Shown: positions 46,943 through 56,068 of the stretch, in pieces | How positions within the stretch are numbered: the first letter of the stretch is position 1 | Layout of the letters: every line of letters starts with the position of its first letter | Assembly (NCBI RefSeq): GCF_934309415.1 | Contig: NZ_CAKRDI010000011.1 | Location: 1 to 64,000 of the forward strand | DNA from: an uncultured Mediterraneibacter sp. | GTDB lineage: Bacteria > Bacillota > Clostridia > Lachnospirales > Lachnospiraceae | Reading direction: 5' to 3' | DNA length: 64,000 nucleotides | Position numbers and translations under genes: made by a program | Notes under the pieces: model-generated | What the model was told of the DNA's origin: nothing | Databases searched by the model: none | What the model saw: the letters and a program-made list of their open reading frames with translations, nothing else

Positions 46943-47563
46943 ATGAAAATTGAAAGATTCGTACTGGGTCCGATCGGGACAAACTGCTACATTGTAACTA
47001 ATGAAGAGACGAAGGAATGTTTCGCAGTCGATATGGCTGCCTGTCCGAAAGAATATGTGAATCATATTAAGGCAGAAGGACTGACAATGAAAGGACTGTT
47101 CCTGACACATGGACACTTTGATCATATTCTGGGAATCGACAGTTTTCTGAAAGAATTTCCTGTTCCGGTTTATGCAGGAGCACAGGAGCAGCCGGTCATG
47201 GCAGATGCAAGACTGAATGTTGCATCTATGTATGGCTCGGATTATACATTTACAGGTGCGGAGAAAGTGGAAGACGGACAGGTGATTGAATGCGCCGGAG
47301 CAAAGATCCGGGTGATTCATACGCCGGGACATACGATTGGTGGATGTTGTTATTATCTGGAAGAAGAGAATGCACTGTTCAGCGGAGATACATTATTCTG
47401 TGCATCTGTCGGAAGAACAGATCTTCCGACCGGAAGCAGCAGTACACTGGTACGTTCGGTTCGCGAGAAACTGATGTGTCTTCCGGATGAGACGCGTGTT
47501 TATCCGGGACATATGGATGAGACGTCAATCGCGTATGAAAAACAGCAGAATCCATTTATATGA
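46943..47563 (+). CDS. Metallo-beta-lactamase-fold hydrolase (glyoxalase II-like)
   Basis: A 206-residue protein with the zinc motif THGHFDHILG near residue 53 and further ligands in HTPGHTIGGCCYY, FSGDTLF and YPGHMDET. It is shorter than true glyoxalase II and lacks its C-terminal domain, so the substrate cannot be told. It lies between rel and hemZ, an arrangement often seen in Clostridia. GAAGGGG precedes ATG. Confidence 0.88.
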   Translation: MKIERFVLGPIGTNCYIVTNEETKECFAVDMAACPKEYVNHIKAEGLTMKGLFLTHGHFDHILGIDSFLKEFPVPVYAGAQEQPVMADARLNVASMYGSDYTFTGAEKVEDGQVIECAGAKIRVIHTPGHTIGGCCYYLEEENALFSGDTLFCASVGRTDLPTGSSSTLVRSVREKLMCLPDETRVYPGHMDETSIAYEKQQNPFI

Positions 47564-47643
47564 TACCGGTGTCAAAAGGTCAAAAGCCGTTCGTGTTTAC
47601 ACGATAAGGCGTTTGAGTTTATATAACAGGAATAAGACAGAAA

Positions 47644-49074
47644 ATGATTGAGATTAAAAGCAAAAAGAATAAGTTTACTTATAATGTATATCATGTCACA
47701 AAAGCATTTTTTCCGGAAGAGGAAATCGTGCAGACAGTAGATGAGAAGCAAGCCCCTCTTGTGACCATTCAGTTGGCTGAGGGGACTTGCTTTTCCCTTG
47801 CAGAAGAGGAATGTGCTCAGTATGCACAGGATGAGCAGGCGGAGAAACGGGAAGTGACCAGAAGAGTTTACTGTTTTCTTTCAGAAGTGAGCGGACGGGA
47901 ACTTGCATGGGGAATGCTGACGGGAGTACGCCCGACCAAGCTGGTCATGCAGAAACTGGAAAGTGGAATGAAACAGAAAGAAGTACTGGACTTTCTAAAG
48001 AAAGAATATTGTGTCACGGCGGACAAAGCAAAACTGGCTTACGAAATCGCATGCAGAGAAAAGAACCTTTTATCCAGACTGGACTGCCAGTCCGGGTACA
48101 GCCTATATGCAGGAATCCCGTTCTGTCCAAGCATCTGTTCTTACTGTTCTTTCAGTTCTTCACCGATCGCGGAATGGAAGGAGCAGGTGGAGGATTATCT
48201 GAATGCGCTTGTAAAAGAACTGGAAGCGCTTGGAAAGATGACAAAGGGAAAAGGTCCTGACACAGTGTATATCGGAGGAGGTACGCCGACTACACTGGAG
48301 GCAGAACAGCTGGATCGTCTTCTTGGTACAATTGCAAACTGCTTTGATTTAAGCCATGTTCTGGAATTTACAGTGGAAGCCGGAAGACCGGACAGTATTA
48401 CGAAAGAAAAGCTGGAAGTGATCCGGAAGTATCCGATCACAAGGATTTCTGTCAATCCGCAGACGATGCAGCAGAAGACTTTGGATGCGGTAGGAAGACG
48501 ACATACCGTGGAAGATGTGGAACGTATTTTCCACATGGCCCGGGAATTGGGATTTGACAATATCAATATGGATCTGATCGCGGGACTTCCGGGAGAAGAT
48601 GCGGCAGATATGGAAGATACGCTGAGAAAGATTGAGGCATTGCATCCGGACAGTCTGACGGTACATGCACTGGCAATCAAACGTGCGGCAAAGTTCGGTC
48701 AGGAAGGGCGGACGATGGATCTGCACAGTGAGATTTCTCAGATGGTGGAAGCTGCGGCAGAGAGTGCACAACGGATGGGACTTCTTCCGTATTATCTGTA
48801 CAGACAGAAAAATATTGCGGGAAATTTCGAGAATGTTGGCTATGCAGAGGTTGACAAAGCCGGAATTTACAATATACTAATTATGGAAGAAAAACAGACT
48901 ATTCTGGCAGCAGGGGCAGGATCTTCCACGAAGATCGTACTTCCGGAAAAAATCAGAATGGATAATGGAAAAGAGACAAATCTCATTCGTATCGAGAATG
49001 TGAAGAATATTCATGAATATATCGATCGAATTGATGAAATGATAGAACGAAAAGGAGAATGGTTATGGCATTAA
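47644..49074 (+). CDS. hemZ: HemZ-type radical SAM coproporphyrinogen dehydrogenase family protein
   Basis: A 476-residue radical SAM protein of the oxygen-independent coproporphyrinogen oxidase family, HemZ branch. The first about 155 residues are the HemZ-specific N-terminal region. The SAM cluster motif is PFCPSICSYCSFSS (CxxxCxxC), then YIGGGTPTTL and DLIAGLPGED. No other heme synthesis gene is nearby, and in Clostridia these proteins may act elsewhere, so the reaction is uncertain. It overlaps hisS by ten bases, indicating coupling. Confidence 0.88.
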   Translation: MIEIKSKKNKFTYNVYHVTKAFFPEEEIVQTVDEKQAPLVTIQLAEGTCFSLAEEECAQYAQDEQAEKREVTRRVYCFLSEVSGRELAWGMLTGVRPTKLVMQKLESGMKQKEVLDFLKKEYCVTADKAKLAYEIACREKNLLSRLDCQSGYSLYAGIPFCPSICSYCSFSSSPIAEWKEQVEDYLNALVKELEALGKMTKGKGPDTVYIGGGTPTTLEAEQLDRLLGTIANCFDLSHVLEFTVEAGRPDSITKEKLEVIRKYPITRISVNPQTMQQKTLDAVGRRHTVEDVERIFHMARELGFDNINMDLIAGLPGEDAADMEDTLRKIEALHPDSLTVHALAIKRAAKFGQEGRTMDLHSEISQMVEAAAESAQRMGLLPYYLYRQKNIAGNFENVGYAEVDKAGIYNILIMEEKQTILAAGAGSSTKIVLPEKIRMDNGKETNLIRIENVKNIHEYIDRIDEMIERKGEWLWH

Positions 49075-50330
49075 AGAGAAAACCGGTCACAGGCATGAAG
49101 GACATCCTTCCAGCAGAGATGGAAATCAGAGATTATGTGATCAGCCTGATTAAAGAGACATATGGAGCATTCGGATTTTCCTCCATTGAAACTCCGTGTG
49201 TAGAACATATAGAGAATCTGTGCAGCAAGCAGGGTGGAGACAATGAGAAACTGATCTTTAAGATCTTAAAACGTGGAGAGAAATTAAAACTCGCAGAGGC
49301 AACAGAAGAAGCGGATGTTGTAGATGGAGGACTCAGATACGATCTGACAGTTCCGCTTTCTAGATATTACTCCAACCATGCAAATGAGCTTCCAGCTCCG
49401 TTTAAAGCACTTCAGATGGGAAATGTATGGCGTGCAGATCGTCCGCAGAGAGGGCGTTATCGTCAGTTTATGCAGTGTGATATCGATATTCTTGGTGAAC
49501 CATCCAATCTCGCGGAGATCGAGCTGATCCTTGCGACAACTTCCCTTCTTGGAAAGCTTGATTTCCATAATTTCACAATCCGTATCAATGACCGTCGATT
49601 CCTGAAAGCAATGGCAGCATACAGCGGATTTTCAGAGGAAGATTATGACAGCGTATTCATTACTCTGGATAAGATGGACAAGATTGGTCTGGATGGTGTA
49701 GAAGCAGAGCTTAAGGAGAACGGTTATGCGGAAGAATCAGTTGAAAAATACCTTCAGCTTTTCAAAGAAATTACAAATGATGTGGAAGGGGTACGCTCTT
49801 GCAAGGAGAAATTACAGGGTTATCTCCCGGCTGAAGCAGCGGATTCACTGGAAATGATCATCACAAGTGTGGAAAGTGCAAAAGAGGCTGATTTCCGCAT
49901 GTTCTTTGACCCGACACTGGTACGTGGAATGTCTTACTATACAGGAACAATCTTTGAGATTTCCATGGATGAGTTTGGCGGATCTGTTGGCGGCGGTGGA
50001 CGTTATGACAAGATGATCGGTAAATTCACTGGTCAGGATACACCGGCTGTAGGATTTTCTGTAGGATTTGAGCGTATCGTTATGCTTCTGATGGAGCGTG
50101 GATACAAAGTGCCGACAAGGAAAGATAAGAAGGCATTCCTGATTGAGAAGAATATGCCGCAGGAAGGTATGCTGAAAGTACTTGCACTTGCAAAAGCAGA
50201 GCGTGAGAACGGCCGTCAGGTAATGATCGTGAATATGAAGAAAAACAAGAAGTTCCAGAAGGAACAGCTTGCTGAACAGGGATATACAGACATTACAGAA
50301 TGCTATCGTAATTCAATCGACAGCCTGTAG
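49065..50330 (+). CDS. hisS: Histidyl-tRNA synthetase
   Basis: Class II synthetase charging tRNA-His. A 421-residue protein with motif 2 region (MGNVWRADRPQRGRYRQFMQCDIDI), histidine-specific VRGMSYYTGTIFEI and motif 3 in GFSVGFERIVMLLM, with a C-terminal anticodon-binding domain. ATG 49065 is preferred, seven bases after AAAGGAG, over ATG 49059 which directly abuts that site. The gene overlaps the end of hemZ and is followed by aspS after 46 bases, the usual hisS-aspS order in Firmicutes. Confidence 0.95.
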   Translation: MALKRKPVTGMKDILPAEMEIRDYVISLIKETYGAFGFSSIETPCVEHIENLCSKQGGDNEKLIFKILKRGEKLKLAEATEEADVVDGGLRYDLTVPLSRYYSNHANELPAPFKALQMGNVWRADRPQRGRYRQFMQCDIDILGEPSNLAEIELILATTSLLGKLDFHNFTIRINDRRFLKAMAAYSGFSEEDYDSVFITLDKMDKIGLDGVEAELKENGYAEESVEKYLQLFKEITNDVEGVRSCKEKLQGYLPAEAADSLEMIITSVESAKEADFRMFFDPTLVRGMSYYTGTIFEISMDEFGGSVGGGGRYDKMIGKFTGQDTPAVGFSVGFERIVMLLMERGYKVPTRKDKKAFLIEKNMPQEGMLKVLALAKAERENGRQVMIVNMKKNKKFQKEQLAEQGYTDITECYRNSIDSL

Positions 50331-50376
50331 AAAAAAGGACGTATAAAAGAGAATGAAAAAGAAAGGATGAGATACA

Positions 50377-52176
50377 ATGGCAGAATCAATGCAGGGACTG
50401 AAGAGAACGCACCGCTGTGGTGAATTATCAGCAGTCAACGTAGGTGAGACAGTAACCATCATGGGATGGGTACAGAAGAACAGAAACAAGGGAGGTCTTG
50501 TATTTACAGATATCAGAGACCGTTCCGGTATTATACAGGTAGTTTGCGAGGAAGGTAAGACAGATGCAGCCATCATCGAGAAAGCAGCATCTCTTCGTTC
50601 TGAGTATGTAGTAGCGATCGTCGGAAAAGTTGAGAGACGTTCCGGTGCAGTGAATGACAAGATTACAACAGGCGAGATCGAGGTGGTTCCAAGTGAACTG
50701 CGTATCCTTTCCGAGGCACAGACACCTCCGTTCCCGATCGAGGAAAACTCAAAGACAAAAGAAGAGATTCGTCTGAAATACCGTTATCTTGACCTGAGAA
50801 GACCAGATCTTCAGAGAAACCTGAAGATGAAGAGTCAGGTAATGACACTGACACGTCAGTTCTTCTCAGAGGAAGGATTCCTTGAGGTTGAGACACCGAT
50901 GCTTGGAAAGACAACACCGGAAGGGGCAAGAGATTACCTTGTACCGAGTCGTATCCATCCGGGATCATTCTACGGACTTCCGCAGTCACCACAGCTGTAC
51001 AAACAGCTTCTGATGTGCTCCGGTGTAGACCGTTACATCCAGATCGCAAGATGTTTCCGTGATGAGGATCTTCGTGCAGACAGACAGCCAGAATTTACAC
51101 AGATCGATATGGAGCTGTCTTTTGTAGATGTAGATGATGTGATCGAAGTAAATGAAAAATATCTTAAGAAGCTTTTCAAAGAAGTTCTTGATGTAGATGT
51201 ACAGCTTCCAATCCAGAGAATGACATGGCAGGAAGCGATGGACCGTTTCGGTTCTGACAAGCCGGATCTTCGTTTCGGTATGGAACTTGTCAATGTATCT
51301 GAAGTTGTAAAAGACTGTGGATTCGGAGTCTTTACAGGAGCTCTTGAGAATGGTGGAAGTGTTCGTGGTATCAATGCCAAAGGACAGGGAAGCATGCCGA
51401 GAAAGAAGATCGACAAGCTGACAGCATTCGTAAAAGATTACGGCGCAAAAGGACTTGCTTATGTGGCAATCCAGGAAGACGGAACTGTGAAATCTTCTTT
51501 TGCAAAATTCATGACAGACGAGCAGATGCAGGCGCTGATCAGCGCAATGAACGGAGAGGCAGGAGACTTACTGCTCTTTGCTGCCGACAAGAACAAAGTG
51601 GTATGGGATTCTCTTGGAGCACTCCGTGTAGAACTTGCAAAACAGCTGGAGCTGCTTGACAAGAATGAATACCGTTTCGTATGGATCACGGAATTTCCAC
51701 TGCTTGAGTGGAGCGAGGAACAGAACCGTTTTGTTGCAATGCATCATCCATTTACAATGCCGATGGAAGAGGATATCCAGTATATCGAGTCCGATCCGGG
51801 AAGAGTACGTGCAAAAGCGTATGACATCGTACTGAACGGAAATGAAATCGGTGGAGGAAGTGTCAGAATCTTCCAGGATGATATTCAGGAGATGATGTTC
51901 AAGGCTCTCGGATTCACAACAGAGCAGGCGTACAGCCAGTTTGGATTCCTTCTGGATGCCTTCAAGTATGGAGTACCGCCGCACGCAGGACTTGCTTACG
52001 GTCTTGACCGTCTGGTTATGCTTATGGCAAAACAGGACAGCATTCGTGATGTCATTGCATTCCCGAAGATCAAGGATGCATCCTGTCTGATGACAGAGGC
52101 ACCGACACCGGCATCTGAGAAGCAGCTCGAAGAGCTCAGTCTTGAAGTTACTGCTGAGGAAACTACAGAAGAATAA
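50377..52176 (+). CDS. aspS: Aspartyl-tRNA synthetase
   Basis: Class II synthetase for tRNA-Asp. The 599-residue length is that of the bacterial type with the GAD insert (about 310-420). It starts with an OB anticodon-binding domain (VTIMGWVQKNRNKGGLVFTDIRD). Then follow motif 1 (FLEVETPML), YGLPQSPQLYKQLLM, motif 2 (IARCFRDEDLRADRQPEFTQID) and motif 3 (GLAYGLDRLVMLM). GAAAGGA precedes ATG. Discriminating versus non-discriminating activity cannot be told here. Confidence 0.96.
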   Translation: MAESMQGLKRTHRCGELSAVNVGETVTIMGWVQKNRNKGGLVFTDIRDRSGIIQVVCEEGKTDAAIIEKAASLRSEYVVAIVGKVERRSGAVNDKITTGEIEVVPSELRILSEAQTPPFPIEENSKTKEEIRLKYRYLDLRRPDLQRNLKMKSQVMTLTRQFFSEEGFLEVETPMLGKTTPEGARDYLVPSRIHPGSFYGLPQSPQLYKQLLMCSGVDRYIQIARCFRDEDLRADRQPEFTQIDMELSFVDVDDVIEVNEKYLKKLFKEVLDVDVQLPIQRMTWQEAMDRFGSDKPDLRFGMELVNVSEVVKDCGFGVFTGALENGGSVRGINAKGQGSMPRKKIDKLTAFVKDYGAKGLAYVAIQEDGTVKSSFAKFMTDEQMQALISAMNGEAGDLLLFAADKNKVVWDSLGALRVELAKQLELLDKNEYRFVWITEFPLLEWSEEQNRFVAMHHPFTMPMEEDIQYIESDPGRVRAKAYDIVLNGNEIGGGSVRIFQDDIQEMMFKALGFTTEQAYSQFGFLLDAFKYGVPPHAGLAYGLDRLVMLMAKQDSIRDVIAFPKIKDASCLMTEAPTPASEKQLEELSLEVTAEETTEE

Positions 52177-52227
52177 TTGATCACAGCATATCATATTATG
52201 ACTGAATATGAGTAAGTGCGTGATAAA

Positions 52228-52280
52228 AAAGTGTGTTTGAAAGTTTTGCCTATAGGGTGGAACTTTCAGGCACATTTTTT
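52228..52280 (+). terminator. Terminator after aspS
   Basis: AAGTGTGTTTGAAAGTT pairs with AACTTTCAGGCACATTTTTT across a 15-base loop. From here to the promoter at 52391 nothing is recognised. Confidence 0.75.
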
Positions 52281-52390
52281 GGATTTGGGGTAAGGTGTAT
52301 GGTCCGTAAATAAAAAGTGGGAAAAGATGTCTGTCGTAAGTTACAGAAAATAGAAATAGTTAGAAAAAATAGAAAAATCGAAAAAAGTTC

Positions 52391-52419
52391 TTGACAAATC
52401 AGGTGTGGACAATTAGAAT
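52391..52419 (+). promoter_or_regulatory. Promoter of the tryptophan transport operon
   Basis: TTGACA (52391-52396) and TAGAAT (52414-52419) with a 17-base spacer. Confidence 0.85.
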
Positions 52420-52424
52420 AAAAC

Positions 52425-52699
52425 ACATCAAAAGCAAAAACCGATGAGAAAGAGAAGTAGGTTTTAAAAGAAATCACAGAGAGCGACAGGTGGTGGGATT
52501 GTCGTATGGATTTTAATTCTGAATGGACTTTCGAGGGCGGTCTGAAATGAAAAGAGTAGGAACCGCCGGGAACCGAACCCGTTATCAATCAGGAGCGTAT
52601 GTTAGTACGTGAGAAAGTGGACACAGGTCAATTTGAGTGGTACCGCGATAATAACAGAGTTTATTACCGTCTCAAGCATTTCGCTTGAGACGGTTTTTT
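52425..52699 (+). promoter_or_regulatory. T-box leader, tryptophan specifier (trpXYZ)
   Basis: The T-box sequence GAGTGGTACCGCG is at 52635-52647. The terminator ACCGTCTCAAGC/GCTTGAGACGGT with a T tract is at 52666-52699. In stem I, GAAAG pairs with CTTTC below a loop with AGTA on the 5' strand and GAATGGA on the 3' strand, giving UGG (Trp) at 52524-52526. The AGAGAG element and a GGTGGTGGGA distal loop are in place. It is the same specificity as the trp biosynthetic leader at 12245. Confidence 0.93.
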
Positions 52700-52792
52700 A
52701 TATGTTAGGAAAAAACAGCAAATGCATGACCTGCAAACAATCGGCTCCTTTGCTTTTGCAAAATATGAAAAGAAAAAAGGAGACAAATTATT

Positions 52793-53815
52793 ATGAAAAA
52801 GAAAGTATTAGCAGTGATTTTAGGAGCAGTAATGACAATGAGCCTTGCAGCATGTGGATCTACAGGATCTTCCGATGCATCAGCTTCCAACAATGAGGAG
52901 CAGAGTTATACAATCGGTATCTCACAGTTTGCTGAGCATGGATCTCTTGACAACTGCCGTGAAGGATTTATAGAAGGACTGAAAGAAGAAGGCATTGAAG
53001 AAGGAAAGAACCTGACAGTAGATATAAAGAACGCAGCAGCAGATCAGGGAACAGCAAAACAGATCAGTGATACATTTGTTTCTGACAAAGTAGATCTGGT
53101 ATGTGCCATCGCAACTCCAAGTGCACAGGCAGCTTACAACTCAGCAATGAACTCTGATATTCCGGTTGTTTACACAGCAGTAACTGATCCGGTTGCAGCA
53201 AAACTTGCCAATGAAGATGGAAGTTCTGTAGGAAATGTAACAGGAACAAGTGATGAGCTTCCGATCAAAGCACAGCTTGAGATGATCCGTGAGATGCTTC
53301 CGGATGCAAAGAACATCGGAATCCTTTACACAACAAGTGAGGCAAACTCAGTATCAGCTCTTGCAAAATACAAAGAACTTGCAGGCGATTATGGATTTAC
53401 AATCGTTGACAAAGGAATCTCTCAGACAGCAGATATTTCCCTTGCAACAGATGAACTCCTGACAGAAGTTGACTGCCTGACAAACCTGACAGACAACACA
53501 GTTGTTGCCTCTCTTGCAACAATTCTTGATAAAGCAAATGAGAAAAACATCCCGGTATTCGGAAGTGAGATCGAACAGGTTAAGATCGGATGCCTTGCAG
53601 CAGAAGGACTTGATTATGTAGCACTTGGAAAACAGACAGGTAAGATGGCAGCTCAGATTCTGAAAGGTGAGAAAGAAGCAGCTGATATGAACTACGAAAC
53701 AATCACAGAACCAGGATTCTATGTAAATAACAAAGTTGCAGAAAATCTTGGAGTAGAAGTTCCGGAAGATCTTGCAAGCAGCGCAGTAGAAAGTTTTGAT
53801 GAGATTACAAAATAA
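52793..53815 (+). CDS. trpX: ABC transporter substrate-binding lipoprotein (TrpX-type)
   Basis: A 340-residue lipoprotein. The signal peptide ends in the lipobox LAAC with lipid-bearing Cys21, followed by a Ser/Gly-rich tether. The rest is a type I periplasmic-binding fold (IGISQFAEHGSLDNCREGF, DLVCAIATPSAQAAYNS, PVVYTAVTDPVAAKL, NIGILYTTSEANS). The family (PF04392) includes TrpX; the Trp T-box directly upstream is the reason to assign tryptophan. AAAAGGAGA precedes ATG. The permease gene follows after a gap of 377 bases that holds a repeat copy. Confidence 0.9.
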   Translation: MKKKVLAVILGAVMTMSLAACGSTGSSDASASNNEEQSYTIGISQFAEHGSLDNCREGFIEGLKEEGIEEGKNLTVDIKNAAADQGTAKQISDTFVSDKVDLVCAIATPSAQAAYNSAMNSDIPVVYTAVTDPVAAKLANEDGSSVGNVTGTSDELPIKAQLEMIREMLPDAKNIGILYTTSEANSVSALAKYKELAGDYGFTIVDKGISQTADISLATDELLTEVDCLTNLTDNTVVASLATILDKANEKNIPVFGSEIEQVKIGCLAAEGLDYVALGKQTGKMAAQILKGEKEAADMNYETITEPGFYVNNKVAENLGVEVPEDLASSAVESFDEITK

Positions 53816-53893
53816 TCTGTTTCAGAATAAGAAATTAGAGAAGTAAATTAAAGCGAAACAATGAAGTTAAGTGCAGAAAAATGCACAGTAATC

Positions 53894-54035
53894 GTTACTG
53901 TTCAGACCATAGCTAATCACTTTGCTGATTAGCTATGAGGATGTACGTTTTGGCCTGAATGCATCTCGCCCATCGTCGCAGACGATTCTGAATAGCGAGA
54001 TGCGTTACTGTTTGCAGCTTGCTGTGAACAGTAAC
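53894..54035 (-). repeat. Palindromic repeat, full copy (R13), H3 type 2
   Basis: A 142-bp copy inside the trpX-trpY gap. H3 has CATAGCTAATCA/TGATTAGCTATG arms. H2 begins GCATCTCGCC and ends GCGAGATGC, again with G-C replacing A-T on both arms. The rest of the gap (53816-53893, 54036-54180) holds no gene. Confidence 0.93.
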
Positions 54036-54192
54036 CAGTAATCTGGAAATGTAATTGAGCAATACATACAGGTGATTGAAGAAAATTGCAGTGAGAAAAT
54101 ACAGTAAAGACTGTAAAAGAACAAAAAGAAACAGCAGGTTTTGCCGGATATGGTAAAACCTGCAAATGTTATAAAACCGGAGGCAAAAGGTT

Positions 54193-55074
54193 ATGGGGAT
54201 TTATGTTACAATATTAGAGCAGGGGCTGATTTACGGGATACTCGCCCTGGGAGTGTATATCACTTATAAGATCCTGGATTTCCCGGATCTGACAGTAGAT
54301 GGAAGTTTCCCACTTGGTGCAGCTTTGACTGCTACAATGATTACGAGAGGTGTAAATCCATGGCTTACACTTCCGGCATCGTTTCTGATCGGTGTGATTG
54401 CCGGCATCTGTACAGGTGTGATCCATGTCAAATGTAAAGTCAGAGATCTTCTCTCAGGTATTATCATGATGACTGCATTATGGTCCATCAATCTTCGACT
54501 GGCAGGAACAGCGAATGTTCCGATCTTTGGAGATGAGAGTATTTTCGACAATGCACTGGTCAATGGAATCTTTCAAGGGGGAATGGCATCTTATAAGGTG
54601 CTGATTATCGTATTAATTATTGCAGTGATCAGTAAGGTATTACTGGATCTGTATATGCAGACAAAATCAGGATTTCTTCTCCGTGCAGTAGGAGATAATG
54701 ATGTGCTTGTTACATCAATGGCAAAGGATCAGGGAAATGTGAAGATCCTTGGACTTGCAATTGCAAATGGGCTTGTCTCTCTTGCAGGATGTATTTTCTG
54801 TCAGGAACAGCGCGTATTTGAAATCTCCAGTGGTACAGGTGCCATGGTAATCGGACTGGCAAGTGTAATTATCGGAACCAGCCTGTTCAAGGGATTTTCA
54901 TTCCTTAAGACAACAACAGCAGTATTACTTGGCTCCATTATCTATAAAGCCTGTGTGGCAGCAGCTCTGAAGTTTTTCGAACCACAGGATATGAAACTGA
55001 TTACAGCAGTATTGTTCCTTGCAATCCTGATCATAGGAAGAGAACGCAGAAAGAAGGTAAAGAAGAATGCTTGA
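54193..55074 (+). CDS. trpY: ABC transporter permease (TrpY-type)
   Basis: A 293-residue integral membrane protein with about eight to nine helices, of the branched-chain-type permease family (BPD_transp_2). Features are ILALGVYITYKILDFPDLTVDGSFPLGAALTA near the N-terminus, GLASVIIGTSLFKG and a basic C-tail (GRERRKKVKKN). It partners the lipoprotein upstream and the ATPase downstream, with which it overlaps by eight bases. Ribosome binding site CCGGAGG. Tryptophan specificity is inferred from the T-box. Confidence 0.9.
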   Translation: MGIYVTILEQGLIYGILALGVYITYKILDFPDLTVDGSFPLGAALTATMITRGVNPWLTLPASFLIGVIAGICTGVIHVKCKVRDLLSGIIMMTALWSINLRLAGTANVPIFGDESIFDNALVNGIFQGGMASYKVLIIVLIIAVISKVLLDLYMQTKSGFLLRAVGDNDVLVTSMAKDQGNVKILGLAIANGLVSLAGCIFCQEQRVFEISSGTGAMVIGLASVIIGTSLFKGFSFLKTTTAVLLGSIIYKACVAAALKFFEPQDMKLITAVLFLAILIIGRERRKKVKKNA

Positions 55075-55840
55075 ACTGAGAGGAATTGATAAATATTATA
55101 ATCCGGGTACAGTCAATGAGATGTGCCTGTTCGACCATTTTAATCTGACTGTGGAAGAAGGAGAATTTGTATCAGTGGTTGGAAGTAATGGTTCAGGTAA
55201 AACTTCTATGCTGAATATTCTGTGCGGAAGCATTCCGGTAGATGCAGGACAGATTCTGATGAATGGCGAAGATATTACGACAAAAAAAGAATACAGAAGA
55301 AATCAGAAGATTGGTCGTGTCTATCAGAATCCTGCAATGGGAACCTGCCCGTCCATGACAATTCTTGAAAATATGTCCATTGCGGATAATAAAGGAAAGT
55401 TTTTTGGTCTGAGTGCGGGAATCAATAAAGCAAGAAAAGAGCATTACAGAGAGATGCTCAGCCAGCTGGGACTTGGCCTGGAGAATAAGATGGATGTTAG
55501 AGTAGGTGCTCTGTCCGGTGGACAGCGTCAGGCAATCGCGCTTCTGATGTCTACCATGACACCAATCGACTTCCTGATCCTGGATGAGCATACAGCAGCG
55601 TTGGATCCGAAGACAGCAGAGCTGATCATGCAGCTTACAGATAAAATCGTAAAAGAGAAAAAGCTGACAACGATCATGGTAACACATAATCTGCGTTATG
55701 CAGTAGATTATGGAAACAGGCTTCTGATGATGCATCAGGGAAATGCAGTCATGGATCTGAAAGGTGAAGAGAAAGCGAACCTTCAGGTGGATGATATTTT
55801 GGATAAGTTCAATGAAATCAGTATTGAATGTGGAAATTAG
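55067..55840 (+). CDS. trpZ: ABC transporter ATP-binding protein (TrpZ-type)
   Basis: A 257-residue ATPase. Walker A is GSNGSGKTS, the signature is LSGGQRQA, and Walker B is FLILDEHTAALDP, with His after the catalytic Glu where most ABC proteins have Pro. The switch His is in VTHNLRYA. This substitution is common in the TrpZ-like subgroup. It drives uptake with the preceding permease and lipoprotein. The start lies inside the trpY end, so translation is coupled. Confidence 0.9.
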   Translation: MLELRGIDKYYNPGTVNEMCLFDHFNLTVEEGEFVSVVGSNGSGKTSMLNILCGSIPVDAGQILMNGEDITTKKEYRRNQKIGRVYQNPAMGTCPSMTILENMSIADNKGKFFGLSAGINKARKEHYREMLSQLGLGLENKMDVRVGALSGGQRQAIALLMSTMTPIDFLILDEHTAALDPKTAELIMQLTDKIVKEKKLTTIMVTHNLRYAVDYGNRLLMMHQGNAVMDLKGEEKANLQVDDILDKFNEISIECGN

Positions 55841-55984
55841 AGCGATTTTGTTATAAAGATCTGCAGTAAATTTATCATTCTCTATGAAATGATGTGTTTC
55901 AGATGCAAATTAGAAATATCAGATGATTGACAGAAAGTTGTATGTAAGAAAGATTTGATGATCTGGAAAATAATAGAAATAGAA

Positions 55985-56030
55985 GAACCGGTTTTTAAGA
56001 AAGGATAACTCTTAAAAAACCGGTTTTATT
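55985..56030. terminator. Terminator between trpXYZ and hicB
   Basis: GAACCGGTTTTTAAGA pairs with TCTTAAAAAACCGGTTTT. It serves the + strand operon and may also stop transcripts of the convergent hicB gene. Confidence 0.8.
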
Positions 56031-56068
56031 CTTATGCAAAATATTGAGTTCTGTTTTGTCCTATAAAA

